Source: Proteles cristata cristata | Lineage: Eukaryota > Chordata > Mammalia > Carnivora > Hyaenidae | Assembly (NCBI GenBank): GCA_017311185.1 | Contig: JAESUZ010001514.1 | Coordinates: 1,612,001-1,676,000 of the forward strand | Length of the DNA: 64,000 nt | Reading direction: 5' to 3' | Shown here: piece after piece, positions 54,301-64,000 of the stretch | Position numbering within the stretch: the first letter of the stretch is position 1 | Layout of the letters: each line of letters begins with the position of its first letter | Notes under the pieces: generated by a model | Told to the model about the DNA's origin: nothing | The model's input: the letters and a program-made list of their open reading frames with translations, nothing else | Databases searched by the model: none | Made by a program: the position numbers and the translations under genes

Positions 54301-54754
54301 AAAAACTATAAGGGACTAATATGTAGAATTCCTGTGAAAACCCATGAGTAAGAGAGATCCTTGATATGTGGTCTCCACAGTCCTGAGCTCAGAGCCCTGA
54401 GTCCCCTCCTCATCCCAGACTCTGAGCCTCAGCAGGTTGGTCACCCTTGGTGAATTCTACCTGCAGGCGCAGAGGTGATGCCCGTTTGGCTGTTGGCCCT
54501 GCGAACTGTGGGAATAAAGGAAAAATGAGGCTTTTTGAGGGGCCACTTTCTCCTGGTGTCTGTCCTGCAATTCCTAGGAGAGCATAAGGGACAAAAATCA
54601 GAGCATGAACTTTCCCACAGACACGAGGCAAACGCAGTCGACCCAGAACCGAAGACACTGCTCCCCATGGCGTCTGATGGGTGCGCACCGCCATGGGACA
54701 GAGGACTCCAAGGGACGGAGTCACTTGGCCCAGGGGCATTCCCATAACCACTAT
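54301..54754. other. Unique sequence, nothing identified
   Basis: No gene or repeat recognised. Confidence 0.35.
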
Positions 54755-54955
54755 TACAACAACCAGTGACACGTATTGGGTCCTCACTCCACATCAGGGG
54801 CTGTGCTAAGTGAGGGTTTTTAGAAACTGCCACCACTTTATAAGGTGAGCCATACGATTGTTTATGTCTGGTTTACAGATAGGGAGACTGAGGCCAAGGG
54901 AGGTCAGACCAAATTCACCAGCCAGTGAGTGATGAAAACGTAGTGGGAACCCAGG
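54755..54955 (-). repeat. MIR SINE fossil
   Basis: Antisense MIR: tcaggggctgtgctaagtga, ctggtttacagatagggaga-ctgagg, gggaacccaggcacacctgg. Confidence 0.8.
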
Positions 54956-55165
54956 CACACCTGGCTCTCTCCCCCTCTCCACACCCTCTGAGCATGGCCA
55001 CCCCTTCCTTTCCTGCTGGCCCCCTGCTGTGCCACTCTGTGGCCTTGGCAGGGTCTGCACCCCCCGCCCCCACCAGGGTACTACAGAACGTTCACAAAGA
55101 AAGGGGGGTAACCACTTCCAGGTTCTTCCATCTTCAAGCTAGCCCCCCTCCTCCACTCCCCAGCC

Positions 55166-55167
<2 letters not shown>

Positions 55168-55210
<43 letters not shown>
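55168..55210. repeat. (GT)21 microsatellite
   Basis: An uninterrupted GT run outside any SINE. Confidence 0.98.
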
Positions 55211-55213
<3 letters not shown>

Positions 55214-55247
55214 CCCCCCACGACCCCCTCCTCGTAAGGACATGAGT

Positions 55248-55365
55248 CCTGCAGGATGGGGGCCCACCCTAATGACCTCATCTGAACTTGATCATCTGCA
55301 GAGACTATTTCCAACGAAGGTCACACTTGCAGATCCCCGGGTTAGGACTTCAGCTTCTCTCGCGG
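55248..55365 (-). repeat. MLT1-type LTR fragment
   Basis: Reverse copy: gggcccaccctaatgacctc-atctgaactt, catctgcagagactatttcc, gggttaggacttcagc. Confidence 0.75.
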
Positions 55366-55479
55366 AAGCATACAGCTGAACCCCCAAAACCACCCCACAG
55401 ACTTGCTGAATGGATTCAATGAGCTAATGCACGATGACCCTCCCACGGAGTAGCCCCTTGACAAATGTTTTCAAGGGCA

Positions 55480-56394
55480 AAGTGTTGTCTCACTGCGAGG
55501 GGACAGCCGTGCGTCCTGTGGGGTGACTGCTGCAGGGGCGGTGCATCCCTGGAGGGTGGCCAGTGAAGGAGAAACCGTGGGTGTGGAGGGACACTGGTGC
55601 CACCGCCAGTCCTGAGGCCTCACCTCACCCATCAGCACAACCCGCGGTGGCTCCCCAGGTGCTCAGAGTCCCACTTAACGTGTGACCGATAACTGTCCAT
55701 GGCCCGCCCGTATCTAACACTATTGCTGCTGTTATAGGCCTTTGTGACAGTGCCAAGGGGAGGTGATGGTTATCACTGGGGTCACTAAGTGCTCTCAAGG
55801 TGCTCCTTGACACAGTCACCACACATGACACGTCACTGGGGCCAGGCTGGTAGTCCTGAGGGGCTGAGTCATGGGGTGACATTGGTGTTCCCACATGTGC
55901 CCAGGACCCGTGGTGGGGCTGTGTCTCATGTGTGGCCTCATCGTGGGGTGGCAGCTTTCCATCTGGGACGCACCAGACCCTGATGGGTGGGTGTGAGCTG
56001 CTCGGGCTTCTCCATCTGGGAGAGCAGACTGAATCTCAAATTCGTGCCTGGCGTCTGCGCTTAAGCAACTTCTTCACTCAGCACTTTGTGAAGTTCAAGT
56101 TCAAAGTCCTGAACGAAGGTCTCTTAATGAGTCCTATCCAATGGAGGATACAAGGCTTTCATTAGGGTGCTTCTAAATAGCCCCTATATATGTGTGCTTC
56201 CGTGTGTTTCTTCTGTGCTCATTTATAAAATGTTAGGCGAGTTGAGGAAATTGAGGCTTAAGCAGGCAGCACTGGGGGGGAGGGGGGGCGGGGCAGTGAG
56301 GGGAGGTGACCAGGAAATAGCTATGGATTGGCCTACTGGGCAAAGATCCCAATAAAGCCAATTGTGCAGGGGTGTCGGATGGTCTAAGCCATAG
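55480..56394. other. Unique sequence, nothing identified
   Basis: A weak MIR end may lie just before, at 55400-55475. No gene or repeat recognised in the rest. Confidence 0.35.
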
Positions 56395-56600
56395 CAAAAA
56401 TAACTAGCATTTGTCCAGCATCTGCCAGACTCACAGATCATTTTCTGTAATCCTCACAGCGAAGCCACATAGTCGGTATAATTATCTGAATTTTATGGGT
56501 GAAGAAAAGAAGGGAAGGCTTAGTGACTTGTGCAGTCACCTCTCCAAGAGGCAGCAGGTGAGCATTTGGAGCCCAAGCCTGATTCTAGGGCCCGGCCCCT
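56395..56600 (-). repeat. MIR SINE fossil
   Basis: Antisense MIR: tttgtccagcatctgccaga, taatcctcacagcgaagcca, gaattttatgggtgaagaaa, then gtgagcatttggagcccaag. Confidence 0.7.
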
Positions 56601-56888
56601 GCCCGGAATGCTGGTTCGCCTTCCAAGCACTCTGATGAGGTCCCCAAGTCTGGAGCAGAGCACGCAAGTTCCTCTCCAGCCTGCGTGTCCACGAAGAGCC
56701 AGAGACGGAGGGCTGAGTGGGTGCGGGGGCTCCCTAGCTTCTTCGTTAGGCCTGACGGCCCACATCATGTAATCCTGACTGAGAAGATATGAGGAGGAAG
56801 CTATACAGCAGTATAAAAAAAAAAAAAAAAAAAAAGAGCAAACTCCTGTGATACAAGGTCACATGCAGAAACTTCATGCACCCAATGC

Positions 56889-57066
56889 TGGGGCGCCTGG
56901 GTGGCTCAGTCGGTTGAGCCTCTAACTCTTGATTTCGGCTCAGGACATGATCCCAGGGTCGTGGGACCCGAGCGGAGAGCCTGCCTAAGATTCTCCCTCC
57001 CTCTCCCTCTGCCCCTCTCCGCTGCTCGTGCACTCTTTCTCTCTCTCTAAAATACAAATAAAAACT
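56889..57066 (+). repeat. Felid/carnivore SINEC, general type
   Basis: Forward copy with the 'tcccagggtcgtgggacccgagc' body seen across carnivores rather than the felid-type body, and a shortened middle. Confidence 0.92.
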
Positions 57067-57194
57067 AGACACAGAACACCCATACTGTGCCACTCAGTTA
57101 GGTGAAGTCCTGAAACACAGATGGCCCATCCTGTGCTGATAAAGCCTGGAGGGTAACCGCCTTTGGGGAGCCCCCCAGGGGGTAGGTATGGCTC

Positions 57195-57315
57195 ACATCT
57201 CTGATTGGGTGGTGGTTATCCAGGCGGACATATATGTAAAAAGTCATCAAGGTGCCTGTGTCGGATTTGTGTCCTTTATTGTATCTTGTTTATATGTCTA
57301 GTATATCAAACAGAT
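57195..57315 (+). repeat. L1 LINE 3' end fragment
   Basis: Sense L1-type 3' end: gattgggtggtggttatcca, aaaagtcatcaaggtgcctg, cctttattgtatcttgttta. No poly-A preserved. Confidence 0.5.
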
Positions 57316-57385
57316 GTGAAGAAACCAGAGGGTTTTGACTGGGGCAAGAGGCTTGGGCTCAGCTCTCTAAAAAATAAAAGACGGG

Positions 57386-57618
57386 GGGCGCCTGGGTGGC
57401 TTAGTCGGTTAAGCGTCCGACTTTCGCTTAGGTCATGATCTCGCGGTTCGTGGGGTTCGAGCCCCGCGTCGGGCTCTGTGCTGACTGCCAGCTCAGAGCC
57501 TGGAGCCTGTTTCAGTCTGTGACTCCCTCTCTCTCTGACCCTCCCCTGCTCACGCTGTCTCTCTCTCTCCTAAAAATAAAAAAAAAAACATTTAAAAAAA
57601 TTAAAAAAAATAAAAAAT
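57386..57618 (+). repeat. Felid SINEC, young subgroup
   Basis: Forward copy of the 'tttcgcttaggtcatgatct' subgroup. Exact 17-bp target duplication AAAAAATAAAAGACGGG at 57369-57385 and 57619-57635. Confidence 0.97.
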
Positions 57619-57834
57619 AAAAAAATAAAAGACGGGATTGGAGGAGTGGGGTAGAGGAGGTGCTGGCCCCGGGTGGTGTTGACAGCCAAGATCTGGGCCC
57701 CAGTTTGCTCGAGTCCCTCTTACAATGTCTGTCCCACACTTTTTCAGGAGTTCCAGAGCAGCGAGGGGGGCGTCCTCTGCCCAGGAGGGCAAGGAGGCTT
57801 CTGTTGCTCTCTTAAGTATTTAGTCTTTGCCTCA

Positions 57835-58210
57835 TTTATCCACTCAGTGTTCACCAGGGGTTCGTGGGGGGCCTGCTATGTGCCAGGTGCTAGGTGACAT
57901 CCTGAAGACCTGGCAGTGAATGAACAGAATGACAGAAACATCTGCTCTCATGTTGCTGCCTTCCTGCAGGGGCCGCGATGACTGTTACTTTAAAGTAACA
58001 GGTAAAGTGTATAGGATGTTGGTTGGAGAAAAATAAAACAGGGAAAGAGGTGAGGACTGAAGGGCAGGTGGCATCTTCAAACAGGGTGATCCAGGAAGTC
58101 CTCCCTGAGAAGGTGACATTTCAGGACAGATGAGGAAGCCTCTGGGGGGTGGCTGCACGTGCAAATGTCCTGAGGCCTGCGGTGGTCGTGTTTGGGAAGA
58201 GGGAAGCAGT
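57835..58210 (+). repeat. L2-type LINE fossil
   Basis: Long ancient fragment with, in order, gcctgctatgtgccaggtgc, gagaaaaataaaacagggaa, tgagaaggtgacatttcagg, gtgcaaatgtcctgaggcct. Confidence 0.75.
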
Positions 58211-58921
58211 GAGGGGTTGGGTTGGGTGGAAGGGATGATTAAGGGAGAGCCACAGAACTGCATTCTGGGAGGTGACGGGGGCACCGGAGTCAGGCCTTGT
58301 TCAGACCTGGGCGTTCCTGGACAGGAGGAGGGGTTTGGGACCTGGCTGTATATTCGCAAAGGATGACTCAGCAAGTTCCATGGCTCACATAGGGCACTGC
58401 GCCTCTGCTCTCCCAGCTGAGCAGCTCTGAGCTGGAGAGAAGGGGAAGGGACCTCAGGCCCTGGGAGAGGGTGAGGCGCGGCCCCAAGCGCCTCTGGACA
58501 GGGAGCGTGAGGGCCTGCAGAGAAGGCAGACAGCAGACAAGGGCTGCCTCCTCCAAATTCTCCCGGAGGCCTTCCGAGGGGTCAGAGAGGGAGAGGTGAG
58601 GTGGGGCGCATCAGCCCAGGCAGGGCGGCACCTCCTCTCCGAGAACTGCTGACCTCATCTTCTCTGCCTGAGTGGGAGCCCAGCGCTGGGGCTGGGGGAG
58701 GTGCAGAGGGCCCTGCTGGGGCATGACTGACCCTGACCGAGGTGTCCCTCCCTGAGACACAAGGCTCTTTCTTCAGGGGGAGGGACGCAGTGAAAGGAGG
58801 AGCTGACATCTGTAAGCCAGCTCTCTCTCTGCCTGCTGTGTGGCTATGCACATCGGGCTCCCCCTCTGGGGTGTTCTTCCCTCCTATCAAATAAGAAGCC
58901 AGCCCAGAGGCCCCTGGTTTT
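58211..58921. other. Unique sequence, nothing identified
   Basis: GC-rich. No gene or repeat recognised. Confidence 0.35.
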
Positions 58922-58954
58922 TGTTTTGTTTTGTTTTGTTTTAAGATTTTATAT

Positions 58955-59179
58955 ATATATATATATGTTTTTAATATTTATTTAATTTTGAGGGAGAGAG
59001 AGACAGAGTGTGAGCAGGCGAGGGGTAGAGACAGAGGGAGACACAGAATCCGAAGCAGGCTCCATCCAGGCTCAGAGCTGTCAGCACAGAGCCCGACGTG
59101 GGGCTCAAACTCACTAACCATGAGATCATGACCTGAACCGTAGTTGGACGCTTAACCGACTGAGCCACCCAGGCGCCCC
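58955..59179 (-). repeat. Felid SINEC
   Basis: Reverse copy. Target duplication TAAGATTTTATAT (58942-58954) and TAAGGTTTTATAT (59180-59192). Confidence 0.95.
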
Positions 59180-59286
59180 TAAGGTTTTATATTTAATGAT
59201 TATTTTATATGTATTATTAATGATTTAATGTCTATTATAATTAATCTATTATTATTAATTGTTTTGTATTTAATTTAAAGAATTTT

Positions 59287-59507
59287 TTAAAATATTTTTA
59301 TTTATTTCTAGGAGAGAGAGAGAGAAAGAGAGACAGCATGAGCAGGGGAGGGTAAGAGAGAGAGGGAGACACAGACTCTGAAATAGGCTCCAGGCTCTGA
59401 GCTGGCAGTCAGCACAGAGCCAGATGTGGGGCTTGAACCCACGAACTGTGAGATCATGACCTAAGTGAAAGTCGGACGCCCAACCGACTAAGCCACCCAG
59501 GTGCCCC
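59287..59507 (-). repeat. Felid SINEC, young subgroup
   Basis: Reverse copy. Target duplication TAATTTAAAGAATTTT (59271-59286) and TAATTTAAAGATTTTC (59508-59523). Confidence 0.95.
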
Positions 59508-59612
59508 TAATTTAAAGATTTTCTATTTAACAGATATAATCTCTACACCCAAGCCGGGGCTCGAACTCACAACCAGGAGATCAAGGGTGTCGTGTTCCAC
59601 CAACCGACCTCC

Positions 59613-60144
59613 TGATTTTTCTTTCACTCTTCAGTGGGAGCTGGAGAGAGTGCAGCACGTCTGGTCTCTGCGGGGGCCTGGGCCTCGGGGAGCTCAGTCT
59701 AGGGCCCTGCCTAACTCTCTCAGGGTGAGAGCACGTGAGTCCCGGGCAGGCTGACGTCTCGCCGTGTCCTCCTGGCGCATGTCACCTCACCGAGGAAACG
59801 CGCCAAGCCTTATGGATGGCACTGCTTACAGAGACCTAAGTCACCCCTCCTCCCGCAGGCACAGTCACAGCCTCCCCGATACTTACGGAGCAGAAGCCTG
59901 CCTTGGAACCTGGTCTTTGTGACCCCCAGAGTCGAGGCACCGCCCCCTGCCCCCCTCTCCTGCCAGCTCTCAGCCCTTTGGACGATCTCTGCAGCCTTCT
60001 CAGTCCTCAGAAGGCCCTGCTTTCTACCCCAGGCCCCGCGTTCAGCTCTGCCTAAGTGCCCTCACCTCCGTCAGCCTGCCGGTTGCAGAGGCCTTTATAT
60101 TGGCCTTTCTTTTAAGAAACATGATCGCATTTTCCTGAAAGCCC
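59613..60144. other. Unique sequence, nothing identified
   Basis: No gene or repeat recognised. Confidence 0.35.
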
Positions 60145-60245
60145 CGCGGGACAGGCCTCCTCGCCTCCTCTGGGCTAGTGGAATGATTTGCCAAGAGTCA
60201 CCAAGCAGGTGAGCGGCTGGAAGCCACAGCCTGATCTTCTGAGAC
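60145..60245 (-). repeat. MIR-like SINE fossil
   Basis: gaatgatttgccaagagtca-ccaagcagg, then gccacagcctgatcttctga. Confidence 0.55.
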
Positions 60246-61447
60246 TCCCGCACCCAGGCCTGGGGCCCTGACAGGGCCTCTCCCGGAGGCCGCAGCTGGC
60301 TGCGGGCAGGGCCGGGGCCTCCTTGCCTCCCCGGTGCGGGCCGCGGCTGCCTGGCACACGCTCTTCCCCTTGCTCCGCCGGGAACCTTCCCTAGTGTCCC
60401 CCCGCCCAGGGCCAGGGGGACCGCCGCAGGCCAGGGCTGCCTCTCCTGGGCGCCCCAGCACGCCCCCCACTAGGCAGGTGGGGCCTGCTCCTGCCCAGAC
60501 ATGCAGCCCCATGACTCACCCATAGCTTGGGCAGCGCCCCACTTGCCTTGAGAAGAGCTGTGGAAGCCGGCTGGGCGGCCCCGAGCTGCCAGCGCGGCCC
60601 TTCCGCCCACTTCTGCTGCCCGCAGTGCGGCCCTGGCTCTTCCTGCCCGGACAGGAGGCTTAAGGAGACAACGCTGCAACCGCCCAGATCTGCTTCCCGC
60701 GTCGAGTTCTGTCTTCCTCCGTCAAAATTGACCTGATCCACCATGTTCCCTGAGGTCGTGAGAGAGATCTCCTCATGCAACGGGCCTCAGATTCCGGGGA
60801 ATGACTTCCTCTTGGATGTTACCAGTGGACACTAACCTCTGTCAACAGTTAACTGTGTGCTTGGCACTATCTGACCATAAAGCTTCTGAATCCCCCCATG
60901 ATCCTGGGGAGGAGGAGGAGACAGAGGAAACATTTGTATCCAGTCGTTTAGATGCAGAACTGAGTGTCCCTGGTGGGGAAGAGAGCTAACCTGGCTGGCT
61001 GGCGGTGACAGAGTAAAGCCTAGTAACCTTGGCGTCGGTCTCTACCAGCTTCCGTGCCATTTCCAAGGCCCCAAGCTGTCTTCCAGGGGCAAAGAGGATT
61101 CTGTGTTCGTTTCAGAGGAAAGGTTAATGATGCAAGAAGAACTCACCGATGTTGCAAGTTCATCCTTAACTAGAAATGGGAGCAAGCCGAGGAGAGGGCC
61201 TGGTGAAACCTGAGATAATTAATGGGACCAGAAAGAGCCAAGAATCCAAGTAGGTCCAGATACATTTAGCCCTGAACTAAAATGCTAATGGAGGCGAGTT
61301 GGGGCCAGCGCCACATGATTTTCTGGGGTGGGTTAGTGAGTTGGGTAGAGCCTGTAGTTACCTACATTGTATAAGAGCTGATTGTAGATGGTGCAAAAAG
61401 CTGATACTGAAAGCTTTCAGCAAACTTGCCTTTTAAAAAGTGCATCA
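60246..61447. other. GC-rich then unique sequence, nothing identified
   Basis: CpG-rich to about 60700, with overlapping open frames that have no recognisable domain. A degraded MIR may lie at 60850-60940. Confidence 0.35.
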
Positions 61448-61640
61448 TGGGGCATCTGGGTGGTTCAGTCGGTTGAGCATGCGACTTTGGCTCAGGTCAT
61501 GATCTCGCAATTCATGAGTTCGAGCCCCACGTTGGGCTCTGAGCCTGGAGCCTGCTTCAGACTCTGTGTCTCCCTCTCCCTCTGCCCCTCTCCTGATTGC
61601 ACTCTGTCTCTCTCTCAAAAATAAACATTTAAAAAAAATT
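61448..61640 (+). repeat. Felid SINEC
   Basis: Forward copy lacking the gtgctgacagctca segment (gggctctgagcctggagcc). Target duplication unclear. Confidence 0.93.
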
Positions 61641-62304
61641 AAACTTATAAAAAAGTAAATAAATAGCAAATTATTTTGAACCCAGGAGGTGCACGTGACA
61701 GGCCAGAATTCGGAGGCCTTCTCTTGTGCTCATGCTGTTTTTAAGAACAGCACCATCGTTTGAGATTGCTGGATTGATTGGCTAATTACCCAGGGTGAGT
61801 GAGTGTGCTGCGGAGATAGTCCGTTCAAGGAGAGGAGTTGTGGGAGTGGGAGGCAGAATTCAATCCCGATTTTCAGCGCGAGGGAGTCTCTGGCACCAGA
61901 TCCAGAGATTCAGACCTTGAGAGGGAAAGGCATAGACCAGAGCTGGAAAAGAATGACGGATGGCTTCTCCCGGGCCTAGGACTCCGAGGTCTGCGGGCCA
62001 GCCTGCCCAAGCTGCTGCTACTCTCCTGGGCCTCCAACCAGTGGGCATATTGTAACCTGCTCTGCCTGTTCTGGAAGGTTCGTCAGGAAAACAGCCTTAG
62101 AGAAGAGAGATTGCCATGGCACAGCACTGAAGGAAGGTCTAATGGAATTGTTCATTAATTTTTTACAAAAGCTCCCTGAGGAATTTTTGGCATGTGTCTT
62201 GGAAAAAATTTCAAGAACTGAGTGGTACTGTATGAACCAAACCCCTTCCAGTCCCATATAATTATATGAGCAAGGCTTCCAAACTCAGACGTGGATTAAA
62301 CTGA
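61641..62304. other. Unique sequence, nothing identified
   Basis: No gene or repeat recognised. Confidence 0.35.
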
Positions 62305-62319
62305 AAACTAGGGGGCAGT
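62305..62319 (+). promoter_or_regulatory. CTCF-type motif, forward
   Basis: AAACTAGGGGGCAGT matches CCASYAGRKGGCRSY at 13 of 15 positions, with the complete core. In non-repetitive sequence. Confidence 0.45.
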
Positions 62320-62458
62320 ACTGGTGGTGATTTCTATCTCAGTTTAGGAATAAATAACATTGATCAATGTATACGTGAATATGCATTTCCAAAAATCCAT
62401 CTCATTTAATTAAATTCAACTCTCCATATTGAAACTGCTACCAAAATGTGTAATGCAT

Positions 62459-62588
62459 GTAGGTGGCTTGGATCATGATCTCAGAGTTTGTAAGTTTGAG
62501 CTCTATGCTGGGCTCTGTGCTGACAGCAGGCAGCCTGCTTGGGATTCTCTGTCTCCTTCTCTCTCTACCCCTCTCTAAAAAAATAAAC
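62459..62588 (+). repeat. SINEC with most of the head missing
   Basis: Starts directly at gtaggtggcttggatcatga, lacking the usual 5' end and the A-box segment. The body and tail are normal and lead into an AAGG microsatellite. Confidence 0.9.
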
Positions 62589-62640
62589 AAGGAAGGAAGG
62601 AAGGAAGGAAGGAAGGAAGGAAGGAAGGAAGGAAGGAAGG
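62589..62640. repeat. (AAGG)13 microsatellite
   Basis: An uninterrupted tetranucleotide run grown from the SINE tail. Confidence 0.98.
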
Positions 62641-62831
62641 GACTCTCACCTAACCTCCAGCCCCTCGTTTTGGGAGAAGTGAGAAGAAACATTTGCTCTC
62701 CCCTTTTCTGATCTAAACCCAATTTGCACAAGAACTGTGGTATAGTATGACCAGAAAACAAGCTTAAGAGTAAAGAACCACTTTGCCAGTAACTTGCTTT
62801 GTGGCCTTAGTGTGGTCAGTTTCCCTTTTTG

Positions 62832-62941
62832 TTTTAATTTTTTTTTTTTTTTTTAAGTAATGTCTATACCCGACGTGGGGCTCAAAGTCACAAGCCTGAG
62901 ATCAAGTCACATGCTCCACCAGCTGAGCCAGCCAAGCACCC
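62832..62941 (-). repeat. Short-body SINEC
   Basis: Reverse short copy: long poly-T, aagtaatgtctatacccgac, head gagccagccaagcacccc. Confidence 0.9.
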
Positions 62942-63039
62942 CATTTCCCCCTTCTGGCCCTCAGTTTTCCCCATTGCAAAGAGTACTGGATATATATATA
63001 TGCAGTGTGTGTACACACACACATATAGTTTATTTAAAG

Positions 63040-63237
63040 TTTAAAGTTTATTTGTTTTGAGAGAGAGAAAGCATGAGCAGGGGAGGGGCAGAGAGAAAAG
63101 GAGACACAGAATCCCAAACAGGCTCCGTACTGTCAGCAGAGGGCCCCACATGGGGCCCTCGAACTCACAAACCGTGAGATCATGACCTGAGCCGAAATCA
63201 AGTCAGATGCTTAACCGACTGAGCCACGCAGGTGCCC
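63040..63237 (-). repeat. Felid SINEC
   Basis: Reverse, older copy (tttatttgttttgagagaga to gccacgcaggtgcccc) immediately left of a younger one in the same orientation. Confidence 0.93.
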
Positions 63238-63253
63238 CTCTTTGCTATTTCTT

Positions 63254-63476
63254 TTGTTTTTTTTTTTTTTTTTAATGTTTATTTATTGGGGAGAGAGAGA
63301 GAGAGACAGCATGAGCAGGGAGGGTCAGAGAGAGAGGGACTCACAGACTGAAACAGGCTCCAGGCTCTGAGCTGGCAGTCAGCACAGAGCCCGACGCGGG
63401 GCTCGAACCCACGAACCGCGAGATCATGACCTAAGCAAAAGTCGGACGCTTAACCGACTAAGCCACCCAGATGCCC
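63254..63476 (-). repeat. Felid SINEC, young subgroup
   Basis: Reverse copy with an exact 16-bp target duplication CTCTTTGCTATTTCTT at 63238-63253 and 63477-63492. Confidence 0.97.
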
Positions 63477-63492
63477 CTCTTTGCTATTTCTT

Positions 63493-64000
63493 AATACCTA
63501 AGCCTTGTGTTCTCACTCTCCCCACTATGCTCCTGGAGAGGAATGAACACATCTCTGGGTGAAAGATTTGCCTGGCTTGAGACCCTGTGTCCTGTAGATT
63601 TCTGAGTTTCTGTCTGGTTAGAAGTCCCTCATCCCCTCACCCCCAGACAGCTTCATCTTAGCTCTAACTGAGCTGGTACTGTCCATGGTCCATCAGTAAA
63701 CTACTCACTAAGCATGTACTACTCATATTCCTGAAGCATTAAGATGACAGACAGAAGTGAGAATCCCAGCCGTTGGTAGCCTCTTGGTCAGGAGAGGGGG
63801 GAATGTGTGTGTGAATAATTGCAGAAATACAACTGCAAATCCAGGAAAGTCCTGCAGTGAGGACACAGAGGAGGGGGTGGCCAGCCTTTCTGCTGGGATT
63901 GGTGACACTTCCTAGAAATATTTGAAATAAACTAGTGGGCAGACTTGGGGGAAAGTGGAAGGCGTTTCTAAGCACCGGAAACTACATGGAAACATGGTGA
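63493..64000. other. Unique sequence, nothing identified
   Basis: No gene or repeat recognised. Confidence 0.35.

Larger units (their letters stand above)
58922..59612 (-). repeat. Short-body SINEC interrupted by two other SINEs
   Basis: The tail (ttttgttttgttttaagatt, 58922-58951) and body/head (taatctctacacccaagccg to caccaaccgacc, 59541-59612) of one reverse short SINE are separated by two later SINECs and about 100 bp of AT-rich expansion (59193-59280). Confidence 0.7.

Noticed and set aside
1..64000. Exons of the neighbouring genes IL17B or CSNK1A1
   Set aside because: Expected outside this window from the human gene spacing. I recognised no exon of either.
1..64000. CRISPR arrays, operons, insertion sequences or other prokaryotic systems
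   Set aside because: The sequence is a mammalian nuclear region. The only spaced repeats are SINEs and microsatellites.

Overview
This is a mammalian nuclear window from a carnivore, almost certainly a felid. I count 42 copies of the tRNA-Lys-derived carnivore SINE (SINEC type: GGGGCGCCTGGGTGGCTCAG head, CT-rich body, A-rich tail), with a body sequence typical of cats. Older MIR, L2, CR1/L3, L1 and MaLR LTR fossils fill much of the rest. I see no intact protein-coding gene.

The window holds the smooth-muscle microRNA locus MIR143-MIR145 and, by inference, its host lncRNA CARMN (MIR143HG), on the + strand. In human this is 5q32, between IL17B and CSNK1A1. The mir-143 hairpin is at 29642-29747 and the mir-145 hairpin at 31086-31173. 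Both are recognised directly, because all four mature arms match the known human miRNAs.

Layout. 1-10 kb: repeats, a perfect 36-bp inverted repeat around 1.05/1.67 kb, an end-to-end but dead ferritin light chain retrocopy (2675-3462), and an L1 carrying three SINEs. 10.2-10.8 kb: a (CCT)n tract, then a promoter-like segment (GC box, E-box, CCAAT, a TATA box fused to a CArG-like element) ending in a splice donor, the likely distal CARMN promoter and exon 1. 10.8-25.2 kb: intron-like sequence with MIR fossils, a perfect CArG box plus a perfect MEF2 site at 19.87-19.95 kb, and a CTCF-type motif at 22.36 kb. 25.9-32.6 kb: the functional core. It has a perfect CArG box at 25916 (3.7 kb upstream of mir-143), an exon candidate at 26003-26148, an exon candidate at 29604-29763 that contains the whole mir-143 hairpin, an exon candidate ending at 31271 that contains mir-145, a CTCF-type motif at 31670 in reverse orientation, and a terminal exon with AATAAA at 32584. 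33-64 kb: intergenic, dense in SINEs (several nested), with MaLR LTRs, microsatellites and further CTCF-type motifs at 38.42, 44.78 and 62.31 kb.

How it works together (family knowledge plus inference): SRF/myocardin acting through the CArG boxes drives the host transcript in smooth muscle. Drosha releases miR-143 and miR-145 from it, and these promote the contractile state. Young SINEs are almost absent from 15.3 to 33.1 kb (one insertion site), which fits selection on this core. Exon, promoter and CTCF calls come from motifs only and need transcript or ChIP data.
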